DNA of 64,000 nucleotides from Vombatus ursinus (GCF_900497805.2 NW_020954548.1:6844835-6908834); one strand, 5' to 3'; counted from the stretch's first letter, positions 22,326-34,400 are shown. Numbers and translations: made by a program. The notes: generated by a model from the letters alone, not told the origin.

Positions 22326-24110
22326 TGTGCGTCTGTCTATGTCTAAAAATAAAACTTTGATTAATTATTTAAACAAGAAATTTTTACCAGATCCATAAGG
22401 CTTTTTTTTTAAAAATATGGGATAAGTCCTACATTCTGGGAGGTCTTGGTACTAAATGCCATTTTGCTACAGATCTCTAAAAGCTTCCAGGACTGTTTAG
22501 CTCTTCCCAAACATTCTAGTCTAAAAATACCTGCTTAAACATGTGGATCTGGGTACATTCTTTATGCCTGGAGAAGGCAGTTCCCTTCTAGTTTGGTGCA
22601 GTCCCTCATGCATAATGAAGTAAAGAATGTGACACTACATTTCCAGTCTGAGTGGGATTTGAAGCACAATTGTGGGAGGAGGGCATCTCCACTACACTTC
22701 TGAGAAAAGTGTTTGGCTTTCCCAGGGTGGTCTAATTGGGAATGTTGAATTTGTGTATTATTCACTGGAATCCTCTTAGTCAAAAGAAAGTTTCTGAGAA
22801 AGAATCCCCACTTTCATTTTCTGCCAGATGGAGGTAGATATGCCTGTCACCTTGGCCATAGGTGTGTGTTAATAATAATGATTTGTGTGTTATTCGAATT
22901 ATTTATCTATCTTTCCTGAGGCACTTTAGATCCTTCAGGCACCAGGATTCTGGTGATAGAAATACCTATTACACAAAGAGCCCAGGGAATCTTTCCCAGA
23001 TGCCCCACCTCTGTTAACTCCTTCCCATTCCTCTCCCCCTTCAGCCTCCCAGAAATCTGGAATAATCTCAGCTCTTGACTACCCAGTAGGCTAACATCAA
23101 TCTCCATATCTACTCCCTTTGTAAGTGTGCTGACCGCATGGTATCAAAGGGAAGTTTTACTGAAAGAAAAGATAACCCACACTGTATATTATCCAATAAA
23201 TTATAGCCCCACAGACTTCTTCCCCATCTGCTTTCAGCTTGACTTCTTGAAAATGCATAGACTGACACAAAAATATGCTTCTTTGTGTCATCTCACAGAG
23301 AAGACCTTATACCCTTCCATAACATTTTACTGTAGAGTTCAGCTTTGGCCAGTTCCCCTCTGGAGATTAACTTTTTGCCCAGAACTGCACAACAGACAAC
23401 AGTATTGTTTTATGTGTATACATAAGCGGATCTGTATGTGTACATTCAACTTCTCTATAATATACCTGACCATCCTTTCCTACACAGGACCAGGCCTAAG
23501 CTAGGCTAACCCAATGGTGTAGGTTCCAGAGTTAAAATGCAATGAGGGACTTGTAGATCATAAAATGCAAAGCATCCAATTTTATTGACAAGAGATTAAA
23601 GGTTTATACCTTCAAAGTTAGAGGATTTTAAATTTTCCTTCCCTCTACCTTGCAACAAGAGTCACAAGGACAATTGGAGCTTAGGCTATAACCTCTGACA
23701 CAATTTCTACCGTCCCTCCCATTATTGGGCCTCTTGTATTTCAAGGAAAAAAGTCAAATGGCCCATGCTCTCTTAAAGGACTAGTATAGTTCTATCACTG
23801 AAGCCCCTAACTATAGGAAAAAAAAAAGAGGGAAGTTTGAAGAGATGAAAAGGAGAGGAAGGAAAAAGGATCCCTACCCTAAGAGTATGTGTGCACTGTG
23901 GTTTAGGGCTTTTCATCAATTATAGGCCTTAGCTCCTCACTCACTGGGTACATAAAACAAGCAAACCCCCTGCCACATTTTCTAAGATATTGCTCTCCAG
24001 TTTGCTTTTATTAGGTACTGGAATAGAACGGTCCAAGACTGTAGGAGACACATCAGCCTACATTCTGGACGGAATGATATTCTCTGTATGCTCTGGAGGC
24101 CATCTTGAAT
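22326..24110. other. Low-copy or unassigned sequence
   Basis: No gene recognised. 23540-23960 ('tccaattttattgacaag', 'gcccctaactatagg') is compositionally odd and may be a worn element, but it carries no diagnostic motif. The open frame at 23127-23504 has no family signature. Confidence 0.35.
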
Positions 24111-24400
24111 TCTATCTTATTGAACCCCTGAAAGCACAGCTCAAATACCATCTACAGAATAGACTTTCCTGATTCCCCAAATTATACGCCCTGTATCACT
24201 CTAGAAATTACTATGTATTAATTTGGAAATTCTTTGTATTTGTGTGCTTGTGTGTTTGTGTTCTATTTCTCATATGTTTATATTTCATTTCCCAGCAGAA
24301 TGTTAGCAACTTGACTACAGCGACTGTTTTATTTTTCTTTATAATCCCAATATTTAGTACACATAGATACCTAGTAAATATTGGCTGAATTGAATTGATT
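24110..24400 (+). repeat. L2 LINE 3' end
   Basis: 'gcacagctcaaataccatc', 'agaatagactttcctgattc', 'atgttagcaacttgactac', 'tagtacacatagatacctag'. Sense L2 3' UTR, diverged. Confidence 0.65.
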
Positions 24401-24593
24401 CAAGTGGAACAATGAAGCTCTCCAATTCTCCTAACTGTGAAGGGGGTAGGGGAGGCAAGGGAAAGTTTCATCCTTTCCTTCATCTATTTTGAATTACAGA
24501 ACTATATAAACGCATTGATAATTTAGTGACCTTTATCAAATACCATCCTAGATAGTGTAAAAAACACTCAGATAGAAAGAAACAGACCAACAG

Positions 24594-24690
24594 GGGGAGA
24601 GAGAGACAGAGAGAGAAAGCGAGACAACCAGAGAGAGAAAGGAGAGAGAGACAGAAAAAAAGAGAGAGAGAGAAAGAGAGAGACAGACAA

Positions 24691-24723
<33 letters not shown>

Positions 24724-24725
24724 AA
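24594..24725. repeat. (GA)n-rich microsatellite
   Basis: Gagagacaga-type units over about 130 bp. The serine/leucine-rich minus-strand frame is its translation. Confidence 0.92.
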
Positions 24726-25435
24726 CAATGTTATTTCTCCTGAGCTCACATTTTTATTCTTTTTAAAGTGTTTCCAGGAGCTTGTACATAACAGATTTTC
24801 TGTCACTTTGTCAGATTTCAAAGGAGAAAACAGGTGGGCAGTTTGAATTTTAACTGGTTTTGCTCAGATTTCATAAGTTTTCCTTGGCAAATTTCCTTTC
24901 AGCATTAGTCAGTCTGGCCAGAGGCTGAGCAGGGTAGTGATATAGTCTTACTTTGGTCCATTCACAAAGTGGAAAGAATGCCAGAGACTCTCTGGGACTA
25001 ACATGGTGGCATGGCTAAAACACTTGACAAAGTGACTGAGTAGAGTATTTGTGAAAGATATGGATTTGACAAACATGGATTTGTCTCCTAGAACTTGGGA
25101 GGCCCACTTTAAAATTTGAAAGAAACAAATCTAAAAAAAAACAGTACTGTTTTACCCACTGGAATTTATGGAACTCATAAAAAAAAGGCTGAAAATGTAA
25201 ATGGCTTCAAAAATATTTAGATACATTTTGGATGATAGAACCAAAATAAGCTTTCACTAATGTTCTCCTACATTTATATAGCTTTGTTATAATTTACAAT
25301 ACAGAATTGTATGGTCCCTTTATTGAGGCTTAAAGGGTAGCTGAAACTCTGCTTGATCAGAAAGGTTAGAACTAGGAGCAGTAGATAGATGTTACAGATT
25401 CTTGTTTGATGCCATGAAAAAAAAAAAAACTTCCT
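24726..25435. other. No recognisable feature
   Basis: Low-copy AT-rich sequence with a few A-runs (25125-25140, 25178-25190, 25418-25430). Confidence 0.4.
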
Positions 25436-25439
25436 ACGT

Positions 25440-25622
25440 GTTAAAGCTATCTCAAAATGGAATGGCCTGCTTCAGGAGTCTTGGGTATCTTCTCCTTGGA
25501 GGTTTTTCGGCAAAGAATGATTGGCCACTTGCTAGATATACTGTAATGGGGGTTCCTCTTCATGTGTAAGTTGGATCAACGCCCCCTGAAGTTCCATCCT
25601 ATTCTGAAATTGCATGATTGTT
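25440..25622 (+). repeat. CR1/L3-type LINE 3' end
   Basis: 'caaaatggaatggcctgctt', 'ccttggaggtttttcggcaa', 'gattggccacttgctagat' and a closing 'tctgaaattgcatgattg'. Same family as 21850-22325. Confidence 0.75.
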
Positions 25623-25627
25623 TAAAG

Positions 25628-25810
25628 CAGAGGTGGGGAACCTGAGGCCTTAAGGCCACATGTGGCCTTCTAAATCCTTAAGTGTGGCCTTTTGACTGAA
25701 TCCAAACTTTTACAGTTTTGTAAAACTTGCATTCAGTCAAAAGGCTGCTCTTAAAAATTTAGATTTAGAAGGCCACATATGGGCTTAAGACTATAAGTTC
25801 TCCATCCCTG
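25628..25810. mobile_element. hAT-type fold-back element
   Basis: Starts cagaggtggggaacctgagg and ends near 'ttctccatccctg'. Between them 'ggccacatgtggccttctaa' on the left is mirrored by 'agaaggccacatatgg' on the right. Same family as 370-576 and about 183 bp long. Confidence 0.7.
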
Positions 25811-25984
25811 AATGTGATTTCCCCAACTTTGTATGACTAAAAAACGATACAGTCAGACCTAGAAACACAAAGTTTCTGAATCCCATAGTATTCTTTCCAT
25901 TGCTACTAAGCTAGTGATATTTGGGAGTGGGAGGAAAGGAAAGGGGATGATAACTAGGGAACAAGTACCATTTGCTTCTTGGGT

Positions 25985-26032
25985 CACGGGTTGTATTTGG
26001 TCTATGGACCATAGTTTGCCAACGCTTGTTCA
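25985..26032 (-). mobile_element. hAT/Charlie-like end fragment
   Basis: The reverse complement begins 'gcgttggcaaactatggtcc', a typical end of hAT elements of the 'gttggcaaacta' group. Only one end is present. Confidence 0.5.
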
Positions 26033-26179
26033 AGACTACCTATAATCTTATTACAACTTAAATGACTTAACTTATACTACTTCTTTCAATATGTGGTGTT
26101 TATAAACATTAAACTTGTGATATCATCATTTCTCATAAGGGGCCCCCTCTACCTATAAAGATGCCATACCTGCTCTGCA

Positions 26180-26320
26180 ACTCACAGACTTAACAGGTGG
26201 AATGGGGTACTAAGAGGTTAAATAACTTGATCAAGTCACAGAGCTAGCATGTCGTGTCAGAGGCAGAACTTGAAAGCAGGTCTACCTGACTCTGAGACCA
26301 GTTCTCTCTCTTCTTCACAA
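26180..26320 (-). repeat. MIR-family fragment
   Basis: 'tggggtactaagaggttaaa', 'taacttgatcaagtcacag', 'gcaggtctacctgactctg'. Reverse-complement MIR. Confidence 0.65.
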
Positions 26321-26329
26321 CCCTGACCT

Positions 26330-26730
26330 TCCACATGCCCAACCAATTGGACTATTCTCCATCCACTGTAGATATCTCATGTTGCACTGCCTCTGGTTGT
26401 GCCATTACCCATGTGACTTCCCTGCCTCTCACACCTTCACTTTTCAAAATTCTACCCATTTAATTCTCACTTCAAATGATATCTCCTCATGCAACCTTCC
26501 CTGATTTCCCTAGTTAGTAATAACCCCACCTTTACCTCATACAGCACTTCATTTGCATCTCTCTTATGCACTTACCATGTATACCTGCTTTTTTATGTGT
26601 CTGATCTCCTACTAGGCTATAAGCTACATGATGTCAGTGCTCATTTCTTATTTAATCTCTGTATCATCTCCTATAACTTAGCACCTTGCTATGAATATAG
26701 TTCACACTGAATAAATGCTTGTTGATATTT
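26330..26730 (+). repeat. L2 LINE 3' region
   Basis: 'cttcaaatgatatctcctca', 'tgcaaccttccctgatttcc', 'tgcatctctcttatgcactt', 'ctataagctacatgatgtc', 'gaataaatgcttgttgat'. Sense L2 3' UTR, well preserved in order. The 73-codon frame inside it is a shadow. Confidence 0.8.
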
Positions 26731-26814
26731 AATAATTCAAATTATTGATACTTCTCAGCATTTTGCATCCTTCTATAGATCTGCTCTTATTATATTTTAT
26801 GAGAGAACAGAAAC

Positions 26815-26885
26815 TCTAAGATAAATGCATCTACTCACAGGGAGTTTAGGTGATGTGCCTAAGGTCACACAATGACCTTGGAACA
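26815..26885 (-). repeat. MIR remnant
   Basis: 'cacagggagtttaggtgatg' and 'tgcctaaggtcacacaatg'. Confidence 0.5.
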
Positions 26886-27470
26886 AAGCCAAGGAGAAGT
26901 CATTATCCCTATGTTTTGCTGAATCTTCTTTGCCATTGCAACAGAGTTTGCCTTAACAAAATATTGCAAGTAGAATTAGAATAAAATGTATGCCTTATGT
27001 TATTTAAATGGCACACCCATAAAAGTAGGACTTCTTAAAAACAAAACAGACTCCTACAGCAAAAATTCCCAAATTCAGAAAAACCAGGGAGAAGGAAAAT
27101 GCTTGGAAACTGTCTCTACAAAGTATTTCTCTCTGCTCCTGCTGCCACACACAATAATCTACCAACAAGTTTCAGCCATCATCAACTAGAAGCCTCCAGA
27201 CCAGGTCTGCTCAGGACTGGCTCCTATCAAGGTATGACGGGCTAACTGCAGCTACATTTGTTGTGGCAGCTGCCTCACCTATTCAAATGTTTTGCTTGTT
27301 ACTTGTGCCTTGTTCTGCTCCCTCAAATCACGCAGATAGATCTCCTGGTAAGCACCAAGGTTACCAAGGTCTCTCGGTTCTCTCTGTGTTTTTATCTCCA
27401 GAAGCTCCCTTGTTTCCAGATTGCTTGCTAGACCTTGGGCTTCCTCTAATATTCTTCTCTCTAGAAAGAA
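26886..27470. other. No recognisable gene
   Basis: Low-copy sequence ahead of a microsatellite. Open frames at 26986-27189 and 27263-27484 carry no recognisable motif. Confidence 0.4.
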
Positions 27471-27473
27471 AGA

Positions 27474-27658
27474 AAAAAAGATAGATAGATGATAGATAGA
27501 TAGATAGATGAATAGATGAATAGATGGATGGATGGATTGTAATATCTACATATATATTCTCTATATTCATTATGTATGTGCATGTTATATATTACGTATA
27601 TGCACACATAATGCATATATATGTATGAATATATATATATATATATATTTATATATAT
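27474..27658. repeat. (GATA)/(GATG) and TA microsatellite cluster
   Basis: GATA units with GAT/GATG variants at 27478-27538, then AT-rich 'tatata' runs to 27658. Confidence 0.9.
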
Positions 27659-27900
27659 TTCTGAGGTGGTGCAGTGGATAGAGTATTGGACTTAGAATCA
27701 AGACTGAGTTCAAATCAAGTCACAGACACTTATTAGCTATGTGACCCTGAGTAAGTCACTTAACATCTTTCAGTCTGTTTCCTCTTCTAATAATAATAAC
27801 ACCTACCTTCCAGGTTGGTCTGAGGATCAAATTAGATAGTACTTGTAAAGTGCTGAACAAACCTTAAAGTGCCATATAAATGTTAGTGATTATTATTACC
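27659..27900 (+). repeat. tRNA-head SINE with MIR-like tail
   Basis: 'tctgaggtggtgcagtggat', 'ttagctatgtgaccctgag', 'aagtcacttaacatctttc', 'tggtctgaggatcaaatta', 'agtgccatataaatgttag', ending 'gattattatta'. Same layout as 14240-14526. Confidence 0.8.
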
Positions 27901-27904
27901 TGTT

Positions 27905-28480
27905 TTTTATGCTACTTGAACTTATGCCTATGGAAATTATGGACTGTACATATTTTGTGATAGTTCTCATTTCAAGAAAAATGTACTTTTAGCAATGGGT
28001 TACAAAATATTCTTTTCTGAGCCATGTGTGCTCAAGTATGGTTAAAAATATGGTCATCACATTTATCATTCAGTGTGATGGTTAATCTGAATTTGGAAAA
28101 GGTTTAGTTATAGAATACTGAAGTATAACAACTTTCAAGTGCATTGATGGATAAAAATTTCACAAAAATGTACTACAAAAAGGGGAACTTTAGAATTAAC
28201 TTTTATAAATAATTAGGAATGATTTCTTGTTGGCATATTAATTGTCCAAATGAAAATAGATATTTCTAAGTTATTTGAAAGTAAAATAGATTTAATGTTC
28301 CCCATTGAGAGAAAATGGTAAATTTGCTTAACTACTCTTTTTATTTGTAGATGGTATAAAGATATATTTCATTCAAGATCCTGGCACAAAATCCAAATTC
28401 ATCATAATCACATTTCTATATTTATTCAACATTTACAGAGTACAATTCCCTCAGACTAAAACTTTAAGTTAACTAATAAA
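27905..28480. other. No recognisable feature
   Basis: AT-rich low-copy sequence without repeat or gene signature. Confidence 0.4.
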
Positions 28481-28484
28481 AATG

Positions 28485-28600
28485 TTATTAATTCTATTTT
28501 ACAGATGAGGAAACTAAGACTAGGAGAGGAAACATGATTTGCTTGTGGTCACAGAGTTGGTAAGTGTTAGAGCCAAAATTTAACTTTGGCTTTCTATCTG
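28485..28600 (-). repeat. MIR fragment
   Basis: 'ttttacagatgaggaaacta', 'gtggtcacagagttggtaag'. Reverse-complement MIR core. Confidence 0.65.
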
Positions 28601-28619
28601 TCTCTCATTTAGCTGAGTG

Positions 28620-29240
28620 CGAAATAATAAGATGCTTTCGCAAATACTGACACAAAAGTAGATTGACAGGATGGTTATTTGAGTCTGTAAAGACTCAGAT
28701 CTAGACCAAGCACCAGGAAATGAGACCGCACTCCAAGTTTGTCAAAGTAAAAATGTACATTGAATGAAGGACCACTCAAGTTCCCTCCTGTTGTATAAAA
28801 GATTAATTACTTTGGCTGAACTTTTATTTTTTGCGGAAAATATGCAGTCACATTACCCCCTGTTATTTTGACAACAAATTTTCTTGAAGGCAAAAAGGAT
28901 TTTTCTTTCTCCTCTCAAGTACTGGGCTAATTGAAACAATCTTTCCACTGTGAATCTGGACCATCATACCTCAGATGGAGCCCTAGGAAAGACGTGAACA
29001 CTCGGGCCAGTCGCCTGATGATCCTTCTGGTCATGTGTAGTCTTCTCTGCCCACTTTACCCTGAGCACAGAGCATCACCTCCTGTGGCTGGTTCAGAAGA
29101 TTCCTAGTTTAAGGGGCATTAAGGTATCAGCACCTAAAGAATCAGGGTCCTTTACAAGGCTTCAAGGGCAGGGCTTACCAGGGAATCTTACAGTTTCAAA
29201 GTTGGACAAGATTTAGAGAGGTCACCTAGTCCAAAAATTT
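28620..29240. other. No recognisable repeat or gene
   Basis: 28780-28960 looks low-copy ('tattttgacaacaaattttc') and might be conserved. 29190-29240 resembles a worn MIR start ('tttagagaggtcacctagtc'). Confidence 0.35.
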
Positions 29241-29444
29241 TCACCTAAACAGGAATCCTCTCTATAATATCCCCACGTGGTTCTTTAGCCTCTACTTGAT
29301 GACTGGTAAAAATAGAGAATTCATTAGAAACAGCATATTCTACTTGGGATAGCTTTAAGTGTTGGTCAATTTCTCTTAATATAGAGCAGAAATGTTTCTT
29401 TGCAACTCTGGCTTTTATTCCTGCTCTCTGCAGCCATCTGAACA

Positions 29445-29650
29445 ATCTAAATAAACAATAAATAGGTATTAAGTGCTTACTATGTTCTAGACCAGGGATG
29501 GGGAACCTGTGGTCTCAAGGTCACATGTGACCCTCTAGGTCCTCAGGTGCAGCCCTTTGACTGAAGCCAAACTTCACCCCTGGTATAGACTTATTCTAGC
29601 TGTTGAGGCCACAAAAACAAGAATGAGATAGTCTTAAGGAGTTAATTGAC
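29445..29650 (-). repeat. L2 3' end interrupted by a small hAT element
   Basis: The L2 reverse complement runs 'aataggtattaagtgctta', 'ctatgttctagac', is broken by the hAT element at 29493-29582, and continues 'cacaaaaacaagaatgag', 'atagtcttaaggagtt'. Confidence 0.7.
29493..29582. mobile_element. Short hAT-type element inside an L2
   Basis: Starts cagggatggggaacctg and ends 'cttcacccctg', with 'tcacatgtgaccctctaggt' inside. It is a 90-bp internally deleted relative of 370-576. The flanking octamers ttctagac and gtatagac agree at six of eight positions, as expected for a decayed 8-bp hAT target duplication. Confidence 0.75.
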
Positions 29651-30870
29651 TCACTCGACATTGAGACAGCTCTCATGGAAAACTCTTCTTTTTTTTTTTC
29701 CTTTAAGCTAATGTTCCCAGTTCCTTCAACTAATCCTAATTCTGCCCAGCAGATGTCACTTGTGGAGAGTAGTTTGGTCAAGGGGAACTTTTTACCCCCT
29801 CTTCCTTCTAAGGTAGTGGGCAGAATTGATTCTCTCTGATTATTCCTGTCTCCATCCACTGGATGGTGGTTCAGAGCTGGTTCAGAGCATGACCTGTCTT
29901 GAGTACTCTACTAACCATCTCCCTGCCTTGCCGGAGGTATGTGAAAGGTGGAGGAAAACCCAATGGACCCCACTGCAAAGCAACCTGTCTGCTTAAAGAA
30001 AAGGATGGGTTTTAATCTATGGCAAAGATGCCAATTTTACATGACTTCTTTTCTCTGCAAGGCTAGAAAGCTTAAAAAAATACAGATTAAAAATAAAATA
30101 TTCTAAGCCGCCAGGCAATCTATTGATTGCTAATAGGGGGAAGGGTTCCAAGCTGGTTGAGTTTGGTATAATCAATTATCCACAGCTCCCACCTACACCT
30201 ACCCCAATCCTATTGCACAGCAAACACACCAACTTAGGACACAATTTAAAATCATTTTACTTTTATTGAGGAAATCACTGTTTAAAAATGCAAAAAAAGT
30301 AAGTAAAAATTCAAATAGCAAAGAAATACTTCTTAATGAACCATATCACTCATTACATGTGGCAATAAAACAGAAGAAAGAAAATGAGTAAATTCACTGG
30401 CGGCCCAGAGATTTCTCTGAGTAGCCATAATTCTGTCACTCCCAGCCGTATTGTCTTAATAAGCCAAGTGGTGATCCAGGGAAAGGAGAAGGCTCCAGCC
30501 CTAGGTTTAGAGGCAATTTCCTGGAAAGTGTCCTCTGTCTGCTGCTGCTGCTCCACTCCTACCACTCACTCTCCTCCCTTACCTTGTGTTTCTCCAGGAA
30601 GATTCAGAGTTGGCCTCTTCAGGTGCCTTCTAGTTCTGATCATGTGATAGTTTTGTCTCTTACAAACCTAGGAAGAAATACAATGTAGCTCCTACCTTCC
30701 TGATAGCACAATCCTCACTGAGTCCCTGCCCCATATTGTCATACGTTGAAGAGCACCAACCACCCTGCTCACTTCACTTGCTGTTCACTGTCTATTCTGC
30801 TATACCTCTTCAGTAGCTTCTTTGTCCCCTTTTCCCCCTTGGTATCCTGTCCTTGTTCCCCTCTCTTTTA
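29650..30870. other. Unassigned low-copy sequence
   Basis: No repeat or gene that I can name. The 30353-30647 open frames on both strands have no motif. The end near 30240-30290 ('attttacttttattgagg') could belong to an old retroelement. Confidence 0.35.
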
Positions 30871-31004
30871 TAGATATACTCAATATCCTTTCCTCTCCTA
30901 TCAGAATATACACCCCTTGAGATTAGGAAATGATATTTTACTATTTTTATATCTCCATGGCTATGCATAGTACCTGGCATATAGTAAGACCTTAATAAAT
31001 TCTC
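30870..31004 (+). repeat. L2 LINE 3' end
   Basis: 'acaccccttgagattagg', 'ctccatggctatgcatagta', 'cctggcatatagtaagacct', 'taataaattctctg'. Sense L2 tail. Confidence 0.7.
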
Positions 31005-31062
31005 TGTCTCTCTGTCGCTCTCTCTGTCTCTCTGTCTCTCTATGTCTGTCTCTCTTTCTCCT
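31004..31062. repeat. (CTCTGT)n microsatellite
   Basis: Left flank of HAL1 copy b. A similar pyrimidine repeat flanks the other end of the element at 35221-35305, so the element may have inserted into a microsatellite or duplicated part of one. Confidence 0.9.
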
Positions 31063-31842
31063 CTATTATTTATTTTTTTTAGTTTTCAACATTCATTTCC
31101 ACAAGATTTTGAGTTCCAAATTTTCTCCCCATCTAGCACCCCTCCCCCCACCCAAGAAGGCTTGCATTCTGAATACTCTTTCCCCTAATCTGCCCTCTCT
31201 TCTATCACTCCCCTTCTCCTATCCCCTTCCCCTTCTATTTTCCTGTAGGGCAGGATATATTTCTATACCCCATTGCCTGTATATCTTATTTCCCAGTTGC
31301 ATGTAAAAACAACTTTTAACATTTGTTTTTAAAGCTTTGGATTCCAAATTATCTCCCTTCCTCCCTCCCCAACCACCCTCATTGAGATGGTGAGCAACTC
31401 GATACAGATTATACATGTGTAGTTGCAAAACACTTCCATAGTAGTCATGTTGTTATATTTCCCTTCATCCTATCCCACCCCCAGTTTACTCTATTCTCTC
31501 TTTTGACCCTGTCCCTCCTCAGAAGTGTTTGCTTCTGATTACCCTCTCCCCCAATCTGCCCTCTTTTCTATCAACCCCCCTCTCTTATCCTCTTCCTTCC
31601 TATTTTCCTGTATGGTAAGATTGATTTCCATAACCTATTAAGGGTGTATGTTATTCCCTCCTTAAGCCAAATCCGATGAGACTAGGATTCACTCATTCCC
31701 TCTCACCTTCCCTGCCACTTCCCTTCCACTGTAAAAGCTTTTTCTTGTCTGTTTTATGTGAGATAACTTAATGTGAGACAAAGATCTCATGAGTTACAAA
31801 TATCATCTTTCTATCTAGGAATGTAAACAGTTCAACTTTAAT

Positions 31843-33239
31843 TTTTTTTAATTATTTTCATTTATCAACAATCACTTTCATAAGCTTTTGAGTTTTTAAT
31901 TATTCTCCCCCTCCCTTCACCCCTCCCTCCCCAAGACAGCTCCCAATCTGTTATAGGCTATACATATATTCCTATTAAACATTTTCACTTTAGTCATGTT
32001 GTAAGGAAGAATTGGAATCAATTGGAGAAAACACAAAAAAGAAGAAACAAAACAAAACAGAAGAATAAAATAGCAAATAGTACGCTTCAATATGCATTCA
32101 AACTACATAGTTCTTTCTTTGGATGTGAATAGCATTTTCCATCATGAGACCTTTGGAGATGTCTAAGATCATTGCATTGCTGAGAAGGGCTAAGTCTAGC
32201 AATGTTAGTTATCACACAAGATGGCTGTTACTGTGTACAACTTTCTCCTGGTTCTGCTTACTTCATTCAGCATCAGTCTATACAAGTCTTTCCAGGTTTT
32301 TCTGAAGTCTGCTTTCATTACATTCATATACCACAACTTGTTTAGCCATTTCCCCAATTGATGGGCAAACCCTCAGTTTCCACTTCTTTGCCACCACAAA
32401 AAAAGCTGCTATAAATATTTTTGTACAGATAGATCCATTTTCCATTTTTATGATCTCTTTGAGATACAGCATTGGAAATGCTATTGCTGGGTCAAAAGGT
32501 AAACACGTTTTTATAGCCCTTTGGGCATAGTTCCAAATTGCTCTCCATAATGGTTGGACCAGTTCACACCTCCACCAACAATGCATTAGTATTCCAATTT
32601 TGCCACATCTTCTCCATCATTTACATTTTCCTGTTTTGTCACATTGGCCAGTCTGATAGGTGTGATGTGGTATCTCAGAGTTGTTTTGATTTGCATTTCT
32701 CTAATCAATAGTGATTTAGAGCATTTTTTCATATGACTATAAATGGCTTTGATTTCTTCATCTGAGAACTGCCTGTTCAAATCCTTTGACCATTTATCAA
32801 TTGGGGAATGACTTGTATTCTTATAAATTTGACTTAATTCTCTATATATTTTAGAAATGAGGCCCTTATCAGAGACACTGGTTGTAAAAATTATTTTCCA
32901 GTTTTCTGTTTTCCTTCTAATCTTGGTTGTATTGGCTTTGTTTGTGCAAAAACTTTTCAATTTAATGTAATCAAAATTATCCATTTTGCTTTTCATAACA
33001 TTCTCTATCTCCTATTTGGTCATAAATTCTTCCATTCTCCATAGATAGGTAAACTATCCCTTGCTCTCCCAGTTTGCTTATAGTGTCAGCCTTTACATCT
33101 AAATAATGAACCCATTTTGACTTTATTTTGGTATATGGCATGAGAATCTAGTCTATGCCTAGTTTCTGCCATACTCTTTTCCAGTTTTCCCAGCAGTTTT
33201 TGTCACATAGTAAGTTCTTATCTCAGAAGCTGGGAACAT
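31843..33239 (-). mobile_element. 5'-truncated L1 inserted into HAL1 copy b
   Basis: The left end is T-rich (poly-A of the minus strand), followed by L1 3' UTR to about 32270 and then ORF2 C-terminal sequence. 32586-32996 gives 'MKSKMDNFDYIKLKSFCTNK', 'LNRQFSDEEIKAIYSHMKK' and 'REMQIKTTLRYHITPIRLA'; 32278-32586 gives 'MHCWWRCELVQPLWRAIWNY' and 'PFDPAIAFPMLYLKEIIKM'. Frame breaks separate them. It is flanked by the 12-bp duplication ttcaactttaat at 31831-31842 and 33240-33251. Same L1 family as 10352-11612. Confidence 0.93.
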
Positions 33240-33289
33240 TTCAACTTTAATATGACCCTTAAAATTTCTCTTTCCTGTTTACCTTTTCA

Positions 33290-34365
33290 TGCTTCTCTTG
33301 AATCTGGTATTTGGAAGTCAAATTTTCTGTTCAGCTCTGGTCTTTTCCACAGGAATGCTTGAAAGTCTTCTATTTCACTGAATATCCATTTACCCCCTGA
33401 AGGATTATACTCAGTTTTGCTGGGTAGGTGATTCTTGGTTGTAATACTATCTCCTTTGCCCTCTGGAATATCATATTCCAAGCCCTCTGATCCCTTAATG
33501 TAGAAGCTGCTAAATCTTGTGCTATCCTGATTGTGTTTCCATAATACTTGAATTGTTTCTTTCTGGCTGCTTGCAATATTTTCTCCTTGACCTGGGAACT
33601 CTGGAAGTTGGCAAAAATATTCCTAGCAGGTTTCCTTTGGGGATCTCTTTCAGGAAGTGATCGGTGGATTCTTTCAATTTCTATTTTACCCTCTGGTTCT
33701 AGAATATGAGGGCAGTTTTCCTTAATAATTTCTTGAAAGATGATGTCTAGGCTCTTTTTTTGATCATGGCTTTCAAGTGGTCCAAGAATTTTTAAATTAT
33801 CTCTCCTGGATCCATTTTCCAGGTCAGTTATTTTTCCAATGATATATTTCCTGTTGTCTTCTATTTTTTTCATTTTTTTGGTTTTGTTTTACAATTTCTT
33901 GATTTCTCACAAAGTCATTAGCTTCCATTTGCTCTATTCTAATTTTTAAGGAAGTATTTTTTTCAGTGAGCTTTTGGACTTCCTTTTCCAATTGGCCAAC
34001 TCTGCTTTTCAAGACCTTCTTCTGCTCATTGGCTTTTTGGATCTCTTTTGCCTTTTGGGTTAGGCTATTTTTTAAGGTGTTATTTTCTTCAGTATTTTTT
34101 GGGTCTCCTTTAGCAAACTGTGGACTTGTTTTTCATGATTTTCTTACATCACTCTCATTTCTCTTCCCAGTTTTTCCTCTACTTCTCTTACTTGCTTTTC
34201 GAAATCCTTTTTGAACTCTTCCATGGCCTGGGACTGATTCATATTTTTCTTGGAAGCTTTGAATGTGGGAGCTTTGACTTTGTTGTCTTCTGGTTGTATG
34301 TTTTGGTTTTCTTTCTCACCAAAGAAAGATTCTATGGTCTGATTTTTTTTGCGCTGCTTGCTCAT
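33290..34365 (-). pseudogene. HAL1 copy b ORF1, frameshifted
   Basis: A LINE-1 ORF1-type RNA-binding protein of the same family as 49640-50713. The N-terminus starts with ATG at 34365: 'MSKQRKKNQTIESFFGEKE', including a PIP-box-like NQTIESFF. Then come 'KKDFEKQVREVEEKLGREM' (coiled coil), 'SLKIRIEQMEANDFVRNQE', 'LENGSRRDNLKILGPLES' (start of the RRM), 'PARNIFANFQSSQVKEKIL', 'AARKKQFKYYGNTIRIAQ' and 'YPAKLSIILQG' (C-terminal domain). These lie in at least three frames (34144-34365, 33824-34012, 33370-33873), with another shift near 33480, so it is not translatable as one protein. Compared with copy a it is clearly older. Confidence 0.88.
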
Positions 34366-34400
34366 GATCCCAGTCAATTATTTGACTTTTAAACTCTTTG

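Noticed and set aside
23127-23504. 125-codon frame as a candidate gene
   Set aside because: No motif, no splice context, composition like the flanks.
23540-23960. A possible LTR-type element end
   Set aside because: No terminal repeats, primer-binding site or coding motif that would support it.
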